A stretch of 49,146 bases of DNA from Mycobacterium sp. (GCA_025966225.1 JAOPVI010000244.1:1-49146), one strand, 5' to 3'. Positions 18,074 to 26,126 are shown, counted from the first letter of the stretch. Notes: generated by a model from the sequence alone, not told the origin. Made by a program: numbers and translations.

Positions 18074-18487
18074 ATGAGCACCGAACTGACCACAGAAGTG
18101 ACCGACCGCCTGAACTCCGACCACTACGGCTGGCTCACCACCGTCGCCAAGTCCGGTCAACCGGTGCCACGGCTCGTCTGGTTCTACTTCGACGGCACCG
18201 CGCTGTTCGTCTACACGATGCCGGGCGCCGCGAAGGTCGCCCACGTCAACCGCCATCCACAGGTCAGCCTGAACCTGGATTCCGACGGCAACGGCGGTGG
18301 CATCGTCGTCATCGGCGGCGAGGCCACCATCGACGCCGAGGGCGCGGACTGCCGCGAGGATGGACCGTATTGGGCCAAGTTCGCGGAGCTGTCCGACAGG
18401 TTCGGGCTGACGGACTCGATGGGCCACTTCAGCACGCGCCTGCGGATCAGCATCGACAAGGTGTGGGGCACTCCGACGGACGGCTAG
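18074..18487 (+). CDS. PPOX-class probable F420-dependent enzyme (Rv3369 family)
   Basis: 137-residue split-barrel flavin/deazaflavin reductase. DHYGWLTTVAKSGQPVPRLVWFYFDGTALFVYTMPGAAKV is the barrel core, and VWFYFDG and KVAHVNRHPQVSLNLDSDG are the family pattern (TIGR03667, Rv3369 family, as I recall). Such proteins use F420 or FMN to reduce small redox substrates; which one applies here cannot be read from sequence. The ATG at 18074 follows a TACATT -10 element by seven bases and has no ribosome site, so the transcript is predicted leaderless. A hairpin 26 bp past the stop ends transcription. Confidence 0.88.
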   Translation: MSTELTTEVTDRLNSDHYGWLTTVAKSGQPVPRLVWFYFDGTALFVYTMPGAAKVAHVNRHPQVSLNLDSDGNGGGIVVIGGEATIDAEGADCREDGPYWAKFAELSDRFGLTDSMGHFSTRLRISIDKVWGTPTDG

Positions 18488-18512
18488 CAGTTGGTCCCTC
18501 GTCCGAATGAAA

Positions 18513-18549
18513 GAAGGCCCTCCCCCGGGGATGTTCGGGGAGGGCCTTC
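18513..18549. terminator. Bidirectional terminator hairpin
   Basis: GAAGGCCCTCCCC (18513-18525) pairs perfectly with 18537-18549 across an eleven-base loop. It lies between convergent genes (PPOX enzyme ending at 18487, small secreted protein ending at 18562). Confidence 0.88.
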
Positions 18550-18561
18550 CGTCTGTGGGGC

Positions 18562-18786
18562 CTAGCGCTGCGTCAGGCCGGCAATGTGCTGCGGGCCGTG
18601 GTGGTTGTGCCAGCCGGGCTGCTGCGTCGGTGCCGGCTTGGCGTAGGTGCCGGGGCTGTAGGAGTAGCCGGGGCCGGTCGGGGCGGTCGCGGCGGCGTTG
18701 GCGGTGCCGGCCAGTCCGAGTGCGGCGCCGCCGATGATGCCGGCGGAGATGATCGGGAGGGCGAGCAGGCGGGTGTTCTTGGTCAT
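18562..18786 (-). CDS. Small secreted Pro/His-rich protein
   Basis: 74 residues. The N-terminus MTKNTRLLALPIISAGIIGG and following AALGLAGTANA form a Sec signal peptide with cleavage after ANA (about residue 31). The mature part is only about 43 residues, rich in Pro, Gly, Tyr and His (PGWHNHHGPQHIAG). The ATG has AGAAGG nine bases upstream. A 5' leader of about 60 nt separates it from an AT-rich stretch that could be its promoter. No family is recognised; the His cluster could bind metal, but that is speculation. Codon use and signal peptide support a real gene. Confidence 0.75.
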   Translation of the reverse strand: MTKNTRLLALPIISAGIIGGAALGLAGTANAAATAPTGPGYSYSPGTYAKPAPTQQPGWHNHHGPQHIAGLTQR

Positions 18787-18942
18787 TTCTTCAATCCTTC
18801 TGTCTGGGTGGGCTTTTCGTTTTCTCGGCCGGTGTGTTCCGGTGATGAGATAACTATGTCGCGAATCCAGCAGGACGTCTGTCGGGTGACCGGTGGAGAC
18901 ACCGGATGAACCTCGTGTCCACCGATCGGGGGATAGCAGGTT

Positions 18943-19006
18943 TCGCGAGTTCTACATCAGCGTCGTGAAATCATCCGCGGGAACAACCGAGGTGTAGAAC
19001 TCGCGA
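18943..19006. repeat. 14-bp inverted repeat just after dnaE2
   Basis: TCGCGAGTTCTACA (18943-18956) is matched exactly by its inverse at 18993-19006, with 36 bp between. The right arm ends three bases from the dnaE2 stop at 19010. It could act as a large stem-loop terminator for dnaE2, or be a dispersed element; the long loop is atypical for a simple terminator. Confidence 0.7.
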
Positions 19007-19009
19007 GCG

Positions 19010-22000
19010 CTACTGGAAGTCGCGCGAGCGCGAGGCCACCTTCATGTCGATGGGACTCATCCGGTCGGCAACCACGGTGACCGCACCCGTCGCGTTCTGC
19101 ACGATTCCGCGAATCACCAACGCCGACGCCGTCTGCGCCAGCTTGCGATGACGCGCCCAGACGCCCCGTGAGCACATCACGTTGACCATGCCGGTCTCGT
19201 CCTCGAGGTTCATGAACGTCACGCCCTGCGCGGTGGCAGGCCGCTGCCGATGCGTCACCGCCCCTGCGACCAGCACCCGCGTGCCGTCCGGCACCGTCAA
19301 CAGCCGGTCGGCGGGCACCACACCCAGCAGATCCAGCTGCTCCCGCAGGAACTGGGTGGGATAGCTGTCCGGCGAGACGCCGGTGGCCCAGACGTCGGCG
19401 GCCGCCAACTCCAACTCCGTCATGCCGGGCAGCGCGGGCACGTGCGAGGACGAACCAACGCCGGGCAGCCGGTCCGGGCGCTGGCTCGCGGCGGCCCCCG
19501 CGGCCCACAGCGCCTCCCGACGGGCTGTCCCGAAACAACCCAGTGCGCCCGCGGTGGCCAGTGCCTCGGTCTGCGGTACGGAGAGTTGCACGCGGCCTGC
19601 CAATTCGAGCAGCTCCGCGAAAGGTCCATTGGCCCTTCGGTCTTCGACGATCCGCTCGGCCAACTCGTCGCCGATGTGCCGGACAGAGCCCAGTCCCAAT
19701 CGAACCTGAGTACCGAGTTCCTCTAAGGTGGCGTGCGCCAGGCTGGCGTTCACATCCGGCCCGTGGACGGCGACGCCGTGCCGACGGGCGTCGGCTACCA
19801 GCGACTGCGGCGAGTAGAAACCCATGGGTTGTGCGCGCAGCAGGGCGGCACAGAACACCGCCGGATGATGCAGCTTGAACCACGACGAGTAGAACACCAG
19901 CGAAGCGAACGACAGCGAATGGCTCTCCGGGAAGCCAAAGTTGGCGAAGGCTTCCAGCTTCTCGTAGATCCGGTCGGCCACCTCGTCGGTGATGCCGTGC
20001 CGTGCGCGCATGCCGTCGTAGAACCGGCCGCGCAGCCCGCGCATCTTCTCGGTGGACCGCTTGGAGCCCATCGCCCGGCGCAGCTGGTCGGCCTCCGCGG
20101 CGGAGAACCCAGCACAGTCGACGGCCAGCTGCATGAGCTGCTCCTGAAAGAGCGGCACCCCCAGCGTCTTCCGCAGCGCCGCTTCCATCGACGGGTGCTC
20201 GTAGGTGACGGGCTCCAAACCGTTGCGCCGCTTGATGTAGGGGTGCACCGATCCGCCCTGGATGGGCCCAGGCCGGATCAGGGCCACCTCGACCACCAGG
20301 TCGTAGAACACCCGCGGCTTGAGCCTGGGCAGCGTCGCCATCTGTGCGCGCGACTCCACCTGGAACACCCCGACCGAGTCGGCGCGCTGCAACATCTCGT
20401 AGACCGCAGGCTCACTCAGGTCGAGCTTGGCCAGGTCGACGTCGATGCCCTTGTGCTCGGCGATCAGGTCGATGGCGTAGTGCAGCGCCGAGAGCATGCC
20501 AAGCCCGAGCAGGTCGAACTTCACCAAACCGATTGCCGCACAGTCATCCTTGTCCCACTGCAGCACGCTGCGTTTTTCCATGCGTGCCCATTCCACCGGA
20601 CAGACGTCGGCGATGGGCCGGTCGCATATCACCATGCCCCCGGAGTGGATGCCCATGTGCCGCGGCAGATTCTTGATCTGCATCGCCAGGTCGATCACTG
20701 CCTCAGGGACGTCCTCGACGTCGGGCGAGTCGGCCAGCCCGTTCCACCGGCTGAGCTGCTTGCTCCATGCGTCCTGCTGGCCCTGGGAGAAGCCGAGTGC
20801 GCGAGCCATGTCGCGGACCGCACTGCGCCCCCGGTACGTGATGACGTTGGCGACCTGCGCGGCATAGTCACGGCCGTAGCGGTCGTAGACGTACTGAATC
20901 GCCTGCTCCCGCTGGTCCGATTCGATGTCGACGTCGATGTCGGGTGGTCCGTCACGAGCTGGGGACAGGAACCGCTCGAACAACAACTCGTTGGAGATCG
21001 GGTCGACGTGGGTGACGCCAAGCGCGTAACAGACCGCCGAATTGGCCGCCGATCCCCTGCCCTGGGCCAGGATGCCGTTGTCGCGGCAGAACCGCGTGAT
21101 GTCGTGAACCACCAGGAAGTAGCCCGGAAAGTTCAGTTGGCCAATGATCTTCAGTTCGTGCTCGAGCTGAGCGTAGGCCTGCGGGGCCTGCTCCGGCGGT
21201 CCGTACCGATTGCGCGCGCCGGTCATCACCAGGTGCCGCAGCCAACTGCCCTCGGTGTGTCCGGCAGGTACGTCGAACGGCGGTAGCTGCGGGGCGATGA
21301 GGGCCAGGCCGAAGGCGCACTGCTCACCCAGTTCGGCTGCGGCCGTCACCACCTCGGGGCAGTGCGAGAACACCCTGGCCAGCTCGTCCCCCGACCGCAG
21401 GTGCGAACCACCAAGCGGGGCAAGCCAACCGGCCGCCTCGTCCATCGAGTTACGGGCCCGGATGGCCCCCATGGCCATGGCCAACCGGCCGCGGGACGGT
21501 TCGGCGAAGTGCGCGGCAGTGGTGGCGACGACGCTCAGACCGAAGCGTGGCGCCAGCGCGGCCAGCGCGGCGTTGGCCTCGTCGTCGAGCGGATGGCCGT
21601 GATGGGTCAACTCGATGCTGACCCGGTCGGGACCGAAGCGATCCACTAGGTCCGCCAGCGCCGTCCCGGCCGCTTCCGGCCCACCAGCTGAAAGTGCTTG
21701 TCGCACATGACCCTTGCGGCATCCGGTGAGGATTTGCCAATGCCCGCCCGCGGCCTCGGTCAACGCGTCGTAGTCGTAGCGCGGCTTGCCCTTCTCGCCT
21801 CCGGCCAGATGCGCCGACGAGATCTGACGGGACAGTCGTCGGTAGCCCTCCGGGCCGCGGGCAAGTACCAGCAGATGCGGCCCTGGCGGATCGGGATCTT
21901 CGGTGCGTGGCTTGTTGCCCAGCGACAGCTCGGCGCCGAATACCGTCGCGATGTCCAACTCCTTGGCGGCCTCGGCGAACCGCACCACCCCGTAGAGCCC

Positions 22001-22312
22001 ATCGTGGTCGGTCAGCGCGATGGCGCGCAGCTCGAGCCGGGCCGCCTCCTCGACCAGTTCCTCGGGCGTGCTCGCGCCGTCGAGGAAGCTGTACGCCGAA
22101 TGGGCATGCAGTTCGGCGTACGGCGTCGAGGTGTGAGCCGAGCCGCTCCGCTTCTGCTCCGGCGGCTCATAGCTTCCGCGTTTGCGCGACCAAGCCGGAC
22201 TGTCGCCGCCATCGGCGTCCGGCTCGGGCAGCCGCTCACCCGCCCGCCGCGGCTTGCCGGCGAGCACGCGCTCCAACTCGCCCCAACTCGGCGGTCCGCT
22301 GTGCCAACCCAC
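19010..22312 (-). CDS. dnaE2: Error-prone DNA polymerase DnaE2
   Basis: 1100-residue C-family polymerase used for damage-induced mutagenesis with ImuA' and ImuB. AELHAHSAYSFLDGASTPEE opens the PHP domain (about residue 66). The catalytic palm has PPDIDVDIESD near 456-463. Middle and fingers include MGIHSGGMVI and FGFPESHSLSFA. The C-terminus has an OB-fold region (VLVAGAVTHRQRPATAQGVTFMNLEDETG). The GTG at 22312 starts MGWHSGPPSW, as in M. tuberculosis dnaE2. A TAGTCT -10 element lies six bases before it and a perfect LexA box lies immediately upstream, so it is predicted to be a leaderless SOS gene. Confidence 0.96.
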   Translation of the reverse strand: MGWHSGPPSWGELERVLAGKPRRAGERLPEPDADGGDSPAWSRKRGSYEPPEQKRSGSAHTSTPYAELHAHSAYSFLDGASTPEELVEEAARLELRAIALTDHDGLYGVVRFAEAAKELDIATVFGAELSLGNKPRTEDPDPPGPHLLVLARGPEGYRRLSRQISSAHLAGGEKGKPRYDYDALTEAAGGHWQILTGCRKGHVRQALSAGGPEAAGTALADLVDRFGPDRVSIELTHHGHPLDDEANAALAALAPRFGLSVVATTAAHFAEPSRGRLAMAMGAIRARNSMDEAAGWLAPLGGSHLRSGDELARVFSHCPEVVTAAAELGEQCAFGLALIAPQLPPFDVPAGHTEGSWLRHLVMTGARNRYGPPEQAPQAYAQLEHELKIIGQLNFPGYFLVVHDITRFCRDNGILAQGRGSAANSAVCYALGVTHVDPISNELLFERFLSPARDGPPDIDVDIESDQREQAIQYVYDRYGRDYAAQVANVITYRGRSAVRDMARALGFSQGQQDAWSKQLSRWNGLADSPDVEDVPEAVIDLAMQIKNLPRHMGIHSGGMVICDRPIADVCPVEWARMEKRSVLQWDKDDCAAIGLVKFDLLGLGMLSALHYAIDLIAEHKGIDVDLAKLDLSEPAVYEMLQRADSVGVFQVESRAQMATLPRLKPRVFYDLVVEVALIRPGPIQGGSVHPYIKRRNGLEPVTYEHPSMEAALRKTLGVPLFQEQLMQLAVDCAGFSAAEADQLRRAMGSKRSTEKMRGLRGRFYDGMRARHGITDEVADRIYEKLEAFANFGFPESHSLSFASLVFYSSWFKLHHPAVFCAALLRAQPMGFYSPQSLVADARRHGVAVHGPDVNASLAHATLEELGTQVRLGLGSVRHIGDELAERIVEDRRANGPFAELLELAGRVQLSVPQTEALATAGALGCFGTARREALWAAGAAASQRPDRLPGVGSSSHVPALPGMTELELAAADVWATGVSPDSYPTQFLREQLDLLGVVPADRLLTVPDGTRVLVAGAVTHRQRPATAQGVTFMNLEDETGMVNVMCSRGVWARHRKLAQTASALVIRGIVQNATGAVTVVADRMSPIDMKVASRSRDFQ

Positions 22313-22318
22313 CCAACA

Positions 22319-22341
22319 AGACTAATCGAACATGCGTTCGA
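22319..22341 (-). promoter_or_regulatory. SOS (LexA) box and leaderless -10 of dnaE2
   Basis: TCGAAC-ATGC-GTTCGA at 22326-22341 is a perfect mycobacterial LexA box. On the minus strand TAGTCT (22324-22319) follows after one base, and six bases later comes the GTG at 22312. LexA bound here would cover the region just upstream of the -10. Confidence 0.9.
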
Positions 22342-22358
22342 AGGCCACCGGCAAGAAA

Positions 22359-22378
22359 AAAGGGGCCTCGGCCCCTTT
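22359..22378 (-). terminator. Intrinsic terminator facing dnaE2, upstream of its SOS promoter
   Basis: AAAGGGGCC and GGCCCCTTT form a GC-rich stem. Read on the minus strand it is followed by a run of six T, the classical terminator form. It lies 18 bp beyond the LexA box in the divergent gap, so it would stop transcripts entering dnaE2 from the right. Confidence 0.7.
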
Positions 22379-22491
22379 CCACTCTCAACATATAGCGCAC
22401 CCGGGGGCTTGTGGCAAGACCCCGGTGATGCCGCATACTCGCTGGCCGGAAAGCCGCCAGCTGGGCAAAGCCCGAGAAACAGGAGATGTGA

Positions 22492-24027
22492 ATGGCAGTG
22501 ACCGATACCGACGTGATCATCGTGGGCGCCGCGCCGACCGGCCTGACACTGGCTCGCGAACTCCGCTTGGCCGGGGTGCGAACACTGGTCCTGGAGCGAC
22601 TTCCGGAGCCCAGAGCCGTTGCGAAGGCCGGCGGGCTCGGCGGGCAGATGCTGGAGATGCTGCACTACCGGGGCGTGCTCGAGCGCTTCGAGGCGGCCAG
22701 CGGCCTGCCCCGCCCGGCGCCCCGCTTCCCCTTCGGCGGGTTGCACGTCGACCTCACCCAACTCGTCGAGCCCCCGATGCAGGCGCTGCGGCTGCCTCAA
22801 CCACGAATGGAAAGCCTGCTCGAGGAACTCGCGACCGAACTGGGCGCCGAGGTCCGCCGCGGGCAAGAGGTGGTGGGGCTCAGTCAGGATCAAGCAGGGG
22901 TGACCGTCGACGCACGAGGGCCACAGGGGCCGTACCGGGTGAGCGCGCAATTCCTGGTGGGCTGCGACGGCGTGCGCAGCCGGATCCGCGAGCTGGCAGG
23001 CATCGCCTTCCCTGGCACCACCTATCCGGAGGTCAACCGGCTCGGCACGTTCACGATGCCGGATTCGTTGACGCTGCTCGACGACGGCGACTACGAGGTA
23101 CCCGGCCTTGGTCGGCTCCGTTGGGGCTACACCCAGACGGAAACCGGTGTGTTCGCGATAAGTTCCTACACCCCAAACGATCTGGGCGTCTACACCAGCG
23201 AAGAGGAAGCGGTGACCTACGACGACGACAAGCCGATGACCGTCCCCGAATTCGAGGACAGCATCCGCCGCGTCCTCGGGGCGAGCCTCCCCTTGGGAGA
23301 GCCAACTCGGTTGACGCGCTTCACTTTTGGCGCCCGTCAGGTCGACCGCTACCGGGCCGGGCGGATCCTGGTGGCAGGCGACGCCGCCCATCAGTTTCCC
23401 TCCGGGGGCGTCGCGGTCAGCGCGGCCATGCTCGACTCCGTCAACCTGGCATGGAAGCTCGCGGCCGAGCTCGCTGGCTGGGCGCCGGCCGGGCTGCTCG
23501 ACACGTATCACGAGGAACGCCAGCTCGCTGGCGCGCGGACGTTGTTGCACACCCAGGCCCAGGTGGCATTGCGGCGCGGACTCGACTCGGCCGCCGACGC
23601 GCTTCGGGAAGTCTTCTCCGAACTGCTAGCCGATGAGCAAACTCGGCGCCGCATCGGCGCCTTCATCGCCGGATCCGACATCCGGTATCCCATGCCCGGC
23701 GCCAACCCGCATGCCTTGGCAGGCACCTTCGCACCCGACCTGACCCTGCACACCGACCGCGGCACGACCAGAGTCGCGGACCTCATGCATACGGCGCGTC
23801 CCGTATTCCTCGACGTCGCAGACCGCAAGAATCTCCGCGAGCTCGCCGGAAGCTGGCGGCATCGCGTCGACATCCACACGGCCACAACCGATCACCGACC
23901 AGCCGACGCCATCCTGATCCGCCCGGACGCGTACGTCGCCTGGGCCGCAGGCGTCGACGAGCCCGACGACACCGCGGCACCCGCGTTGAGCGAAGCGCTC
24001 TCCCACTGGTTCGGCTCACCCAGCTGA
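22492..24027 (+). CDS. Class A FAD-dependent monooxygenase, atypical FAD motifs
   Basis: 511-residue flavoprotein related to the enzyme at 3944-5449. N-terminal VIIVGAAPTGLTLARELRLAG keeps the fold, but the middle Gly of GxGxxG is Ala. GCDGVRSRIRELAGIAFPG is the DG motif and VAGDAAHQFPSGGVAVSAA the GD motif, with VNLAWKLAAEL after it. The C-terminal thioredoxin-like domain spans roughly 400-505 and ends ILIRPDAYVAWAAG. AGGAG stands six bases before the ATG. It is divergent from dnaE2 and no regulator is adjacent. The substrate is unknown; aromatic hydroxylation is the family norm, and resistance-type monooxygenases share this architecture. Confidence 0.87.
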   Translation: MAVTDTDVIIVGAAPTGLTLARELRLAGVRTLVLERLPEPRAVAKAGGLGGQMLEMLHYRGVLERFEAASGLPRPAPRFPFGGLHVDLTQLVEPPMQALRLPQPRMESLLEELATELGAEVRRGQEVVGLSQDQAGVTVDARGPQGPYRVSAQFLVGCDGVRSRIRELAGIAFPGTTYPEVNRLGTFTMPDSLTLLDDGDYEVPGLGRLRWGYTQTETGVFAISSYTPNDLGVYTSEEEAVTYDDDKPMTVPEFEDSIRRVLGASLPLGEPTRLTRFTFGARQVDRYRAGRILVAGDAAHQFPSGGVAVSAAMLDSVNLAWKLAAELAGWAPAGLLDTYHEERQLAGARTLLHTQAQVALRRGLDSAADALREVFSELLADEQTRRRIGAFIAGSDIRYPMPGANPHALAGTFAPDLTLHTDRGTTRVADLMHTARPVFLDVADRKNLRELAGSWRHRVDIHTATTDHRPADAILIRPDAYVAWAAGVDEPDDTAAPALSEALSHWFGSPS

Positions 24028-24075
24028 CGTCGCCGTCAATCCTCTACGATGCCCTCACCCATGGAAGGACGGCGA

Positions 24076-24816
24076 ATGGCGTCGACAGTCGCATACATGG
24101 GCCAGACTTCGTCCATGCCCGCCGCAATGCTCCGCACCCTTGGCGCCCTTTGCGCGCTCATCCTCGCCACGACCCTGATCGCCGCACCGGCATCGGCAGC
24201 TTCACAGGACGTCACGATCACGTTCGTCCGGCACGGCGAATCCGAAGGCAACACCAGCGGACTGATCGACACGACGGTTCCCGGGCCGCCCCTCACGGCG
24301 CTCGGCGAGCAGCAGGCCAAGGCCGTCGCCCAGAAGTTGAGCCACGCCAAGCACGACGGCGTGTACGCGTCGACGATGATCCGGTCGCAGCAGACCGCGC
24401 AGTACCTGGCCGACGCGATCGGTGAACCGGTCGTCGTGCTCCCCGGCCTCCGCGAGATCGAGGCGGGCGACTTCGAAGGTCAGCCGGAAAAGAACGCCTT
24501 CGATGGCTATCTACAGCCGCTCCAAAAGTGGCTGCAGGGCGACCGCTCGGCGCGCATCCCGGGTTCGGTCGACGGCGACGAATTCGATTCACGCTTCGAC
24601 GTCGCGGTCGACACCATCTACCGCAGCGGACAGCGGGAGCCAGTCGCGTACTCGCACGGTGCCGCGATCGCGATGTGGACGATGATGAACGTCGAAAATC
24701 CCCAGCTCGACCTAGTCCAGACCCATCCCCTGCCAAACACCGGCATCGTCGTAGTGAGGGGCAACCCCACCGACGGCTGGCGGCTGCTCGACTGGGACGG
24801 CGTCAAGATCGACTGA
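24076..24816 (+). CDS. Secreted histidine phosphatase (LpqD-like)
   Basis: 246 residues. A signal peptide (LRTLGALCALILATTLIAAPASA, cleavage near residue 41) precedes the histidine phosphatase domain. ITFVRHGESEGNTSG holds the RHG phosphohistidine site, REIEAGDFEG the acid region, and VAYSHGAAIAMW the second His. C-terminal THPLPNTGIVVVRGNP and WRLLDWDG closely resemble M. tuberculosis LpqD (Rv3390) as I remember it. That protein is a lipoprotein; here no lipobox Cys is present, so this version should be exported and free. I chose ATG 24076 because GAAGGA lies six bases upstream; other ATGs at 24049, 24061 and 24115 are in frame. The substrate is unknown. Confidence 0.82.
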   Translation: MASTVAYMGQTSSMPAAMLRTLGALCALILATTLIAAPASAASQDVTITFVRHGESEGNTSGLIDTTVPGPPLTALGEQQAKAVAQKLSHAKHDGVYASTMIRSQQTAQYLADAIGEPVVVLPGLREIEAGDFEGQPEKNAFDGYLQPLQKWLQGDRSARIPGSVDGDEFDSRFDVAVDTIYRSGQREPVAYSHGAAIAMWTMMNVENPQLDLVQTHPLPNTGIVVVRGNPTDGWRLLDWDGVKID

Positions 24817-24898
24817 GCTCGGCCCGCGAGACTGCGATGAGTTCCGCGCCAGGTTCTGGTCAACACAACACAACGACTCCACGCTTCAGGAGGAACCA

Positions 24899-25609
24899 AT
24901 GCCCGAGCAGACCGCCACCGCGTCCACCCGACCCCCGGTCGTCGACCAGGACACCTGGCGCACCGCCGTCGATGACCTCCGCCGACGCGAGAAGGCCGCC
25001 ACCCGCGAGCTCGACGCGATCGCCGCCCAGCGCCGCAGGTTGCCGATGGTCGAGCTGCCCGACTACACCCTGGCCGGTCCCGATGGTCCCGTCAGCTTGG
25101 CCGACGTCTTCGACGGCCGCTCACAGCTCATCGTCTACAACCACATGTGGTTTCCCGATGCGGAATGGCAGTGCGGCGGCTGCACGGGATTCACCTCTCA
25201 GTTCACCCGGCTGGACTTCCTGGACAACTACGACGCCCGGTTCGTCATCGTCACCAACGGTCCGATCGACGAGGCGCTGGCCTATAAGGCCAAGGTCGGC
25301 AACAAGATGGACTGGTACTCGTCGTCGGAGAGTTCTTTCGGCGCCGATGTCGGGGCCGGACCCGGCCACGGATTCGCCGTCAACGTCTTCCTGCGAGCCG
25401 GCGACGCCGTCTATCGCACGTGGCATACCGACGGCCGCGGCACCGAACAACTCAGCCACAGCTTCGCGTTGATCGACCTGCTGCCGTGGGGTCGCCAAGA
25501 GGAGTGGCAGGACTCGCCGCAAGGCTGGCCGCAGTCACCGACCTACTCGAATTGGCTCGATTCCCCCGATATCGCACGGCTCTACGGTTCGGCCGGAGAC
25601 GTCCGATGA
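24899..25609 (+). CDS. DUF899 thioredoxin-like protein
   Basis: 236 residues of the DUF899 family, a thioredoxin-fold group of unknown function. WRTAVDDLRRREKAATRELDAIAAQRRRLPMVE is the helical lead-in, LADVFDGRSQLIVYNHMWFP the core strand, and CGGC near residue 90 takes the place of a redox CxxC. WHTDGRGTEQLSHSFALIDLLPWGRQE is the conserved C-terminal block. AGGAGG stands six bases before the ATG. The TGA overlaps the ATG of the SRPBCC gene (ATGA), a strong sign of joint function. A thiol-disulfide or peroxide role is only inference. Confidence 0.88.
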   Translation: MPEQTATASTRPPVVDQDTWRTAVDDLRRREKAATRELDAIAAQRRRLPMVELPDYTLAGPDGPVSLADVFDGRSQLIVYNHMWFPDAEWQCGGCTGFTSQFTRLDFLDNYDARFVIVTNGPIDEALAYKAKVGNKMDWYSSSESSFGADVGAGPGHGFAVNVFLRAGDAVYRTWHTDGRGTEQLSHSFALIDLLPWGRQEEWQDSPQGWPQSPTYSNWLDSPDIARLYGSAGDVR

Positions 25610-26085
25610 CCGCTCCCCTCGTCGAGTGCTATGTCGTCACGCGAACCATCGCCGCCACCCCGGCCGAGATCTTCGCCGTGCTGGCCGATCCGACTCGCCA
25701 CAAGGACACCGAACCCGGCGATTGGGTCCGCGACGCGGTCGACCCCGACCCGATCACCCGGGCAGGCCAGATGTTCGCGATGAACATGTACCTGGAGCAG
25801 ATCGGTGGCGACTACGTGATGCACAACCTGGTCACCGACTTCGAGCCGAACCGCACCATCGCCTGGCTGCCGGGGCAACTGGACGAATCGAGTCAACACG
25901 AGCCCGGCGGGTGGACCTGGCGCTATGACCTCGCCCCCAGCGGATCGAGCACCGACGTCCGGCTCACCTACGACTGGAGCGGGACCGTGCAGGCGTTCCG
26001 CGACACCATTGGCGTACCGGTTTTCGACGCGGACTTCATCGAGGCGTCACTGGCGACACTCGACCGCACCGTGACGGGACGCTAG
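25606..26085 (+). CDS. SRPBCC / polyketide-cyclase-like protein
   Basis: 159-residue START/SRPBCC-fold protein. ECYVVTRTIAATPAEIFAVLADPTRHKDTEPG is the typical first strand and helix, GGWTWRYDLAPSGSSTDVRLTYDW the central sheet, and the long C-terminal helix ends IEASLATLDRTVTGR. The fold forms a hydrophobic cavity that binds lipids or aromatic ligands. ATG 25606 overlaps the DUF899 stop by four bases; the longer frame upstream is a shadow of DUF899. The conserved pairing with DUF899 is known from many actinobacteria in my recollection, but the role is unclear. Confidence 0.87.
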   Translation: MTAPLVECYVVTRTIAATPAEIFAVLADPTRHKDTEPGDWVRDAVDPDPITRAGQMFAMNMYLEQIGGDYVMHNLVTDFEPNRTIAWLPGQLDESSQHEPGGWTWRYDLAPSGSSTDVRLTYDWSGTVQAFRDTIGVPVFDADFIEASLATLDRTVTGR

Positions 26086-26126
26086 CTCGGCTCGGTGCGT
26101 TCAGGTCGGCGGCGGATGATGGCCAC

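Noticed and set aside
19733-21286. 517-codon plus-strand ORF inside dnaE2
   Set aside because: It is antisense to conserved DnaE2 polymerase sequence and has the Arg/His/Val-rich composition typical of GC-driven shadow frames.
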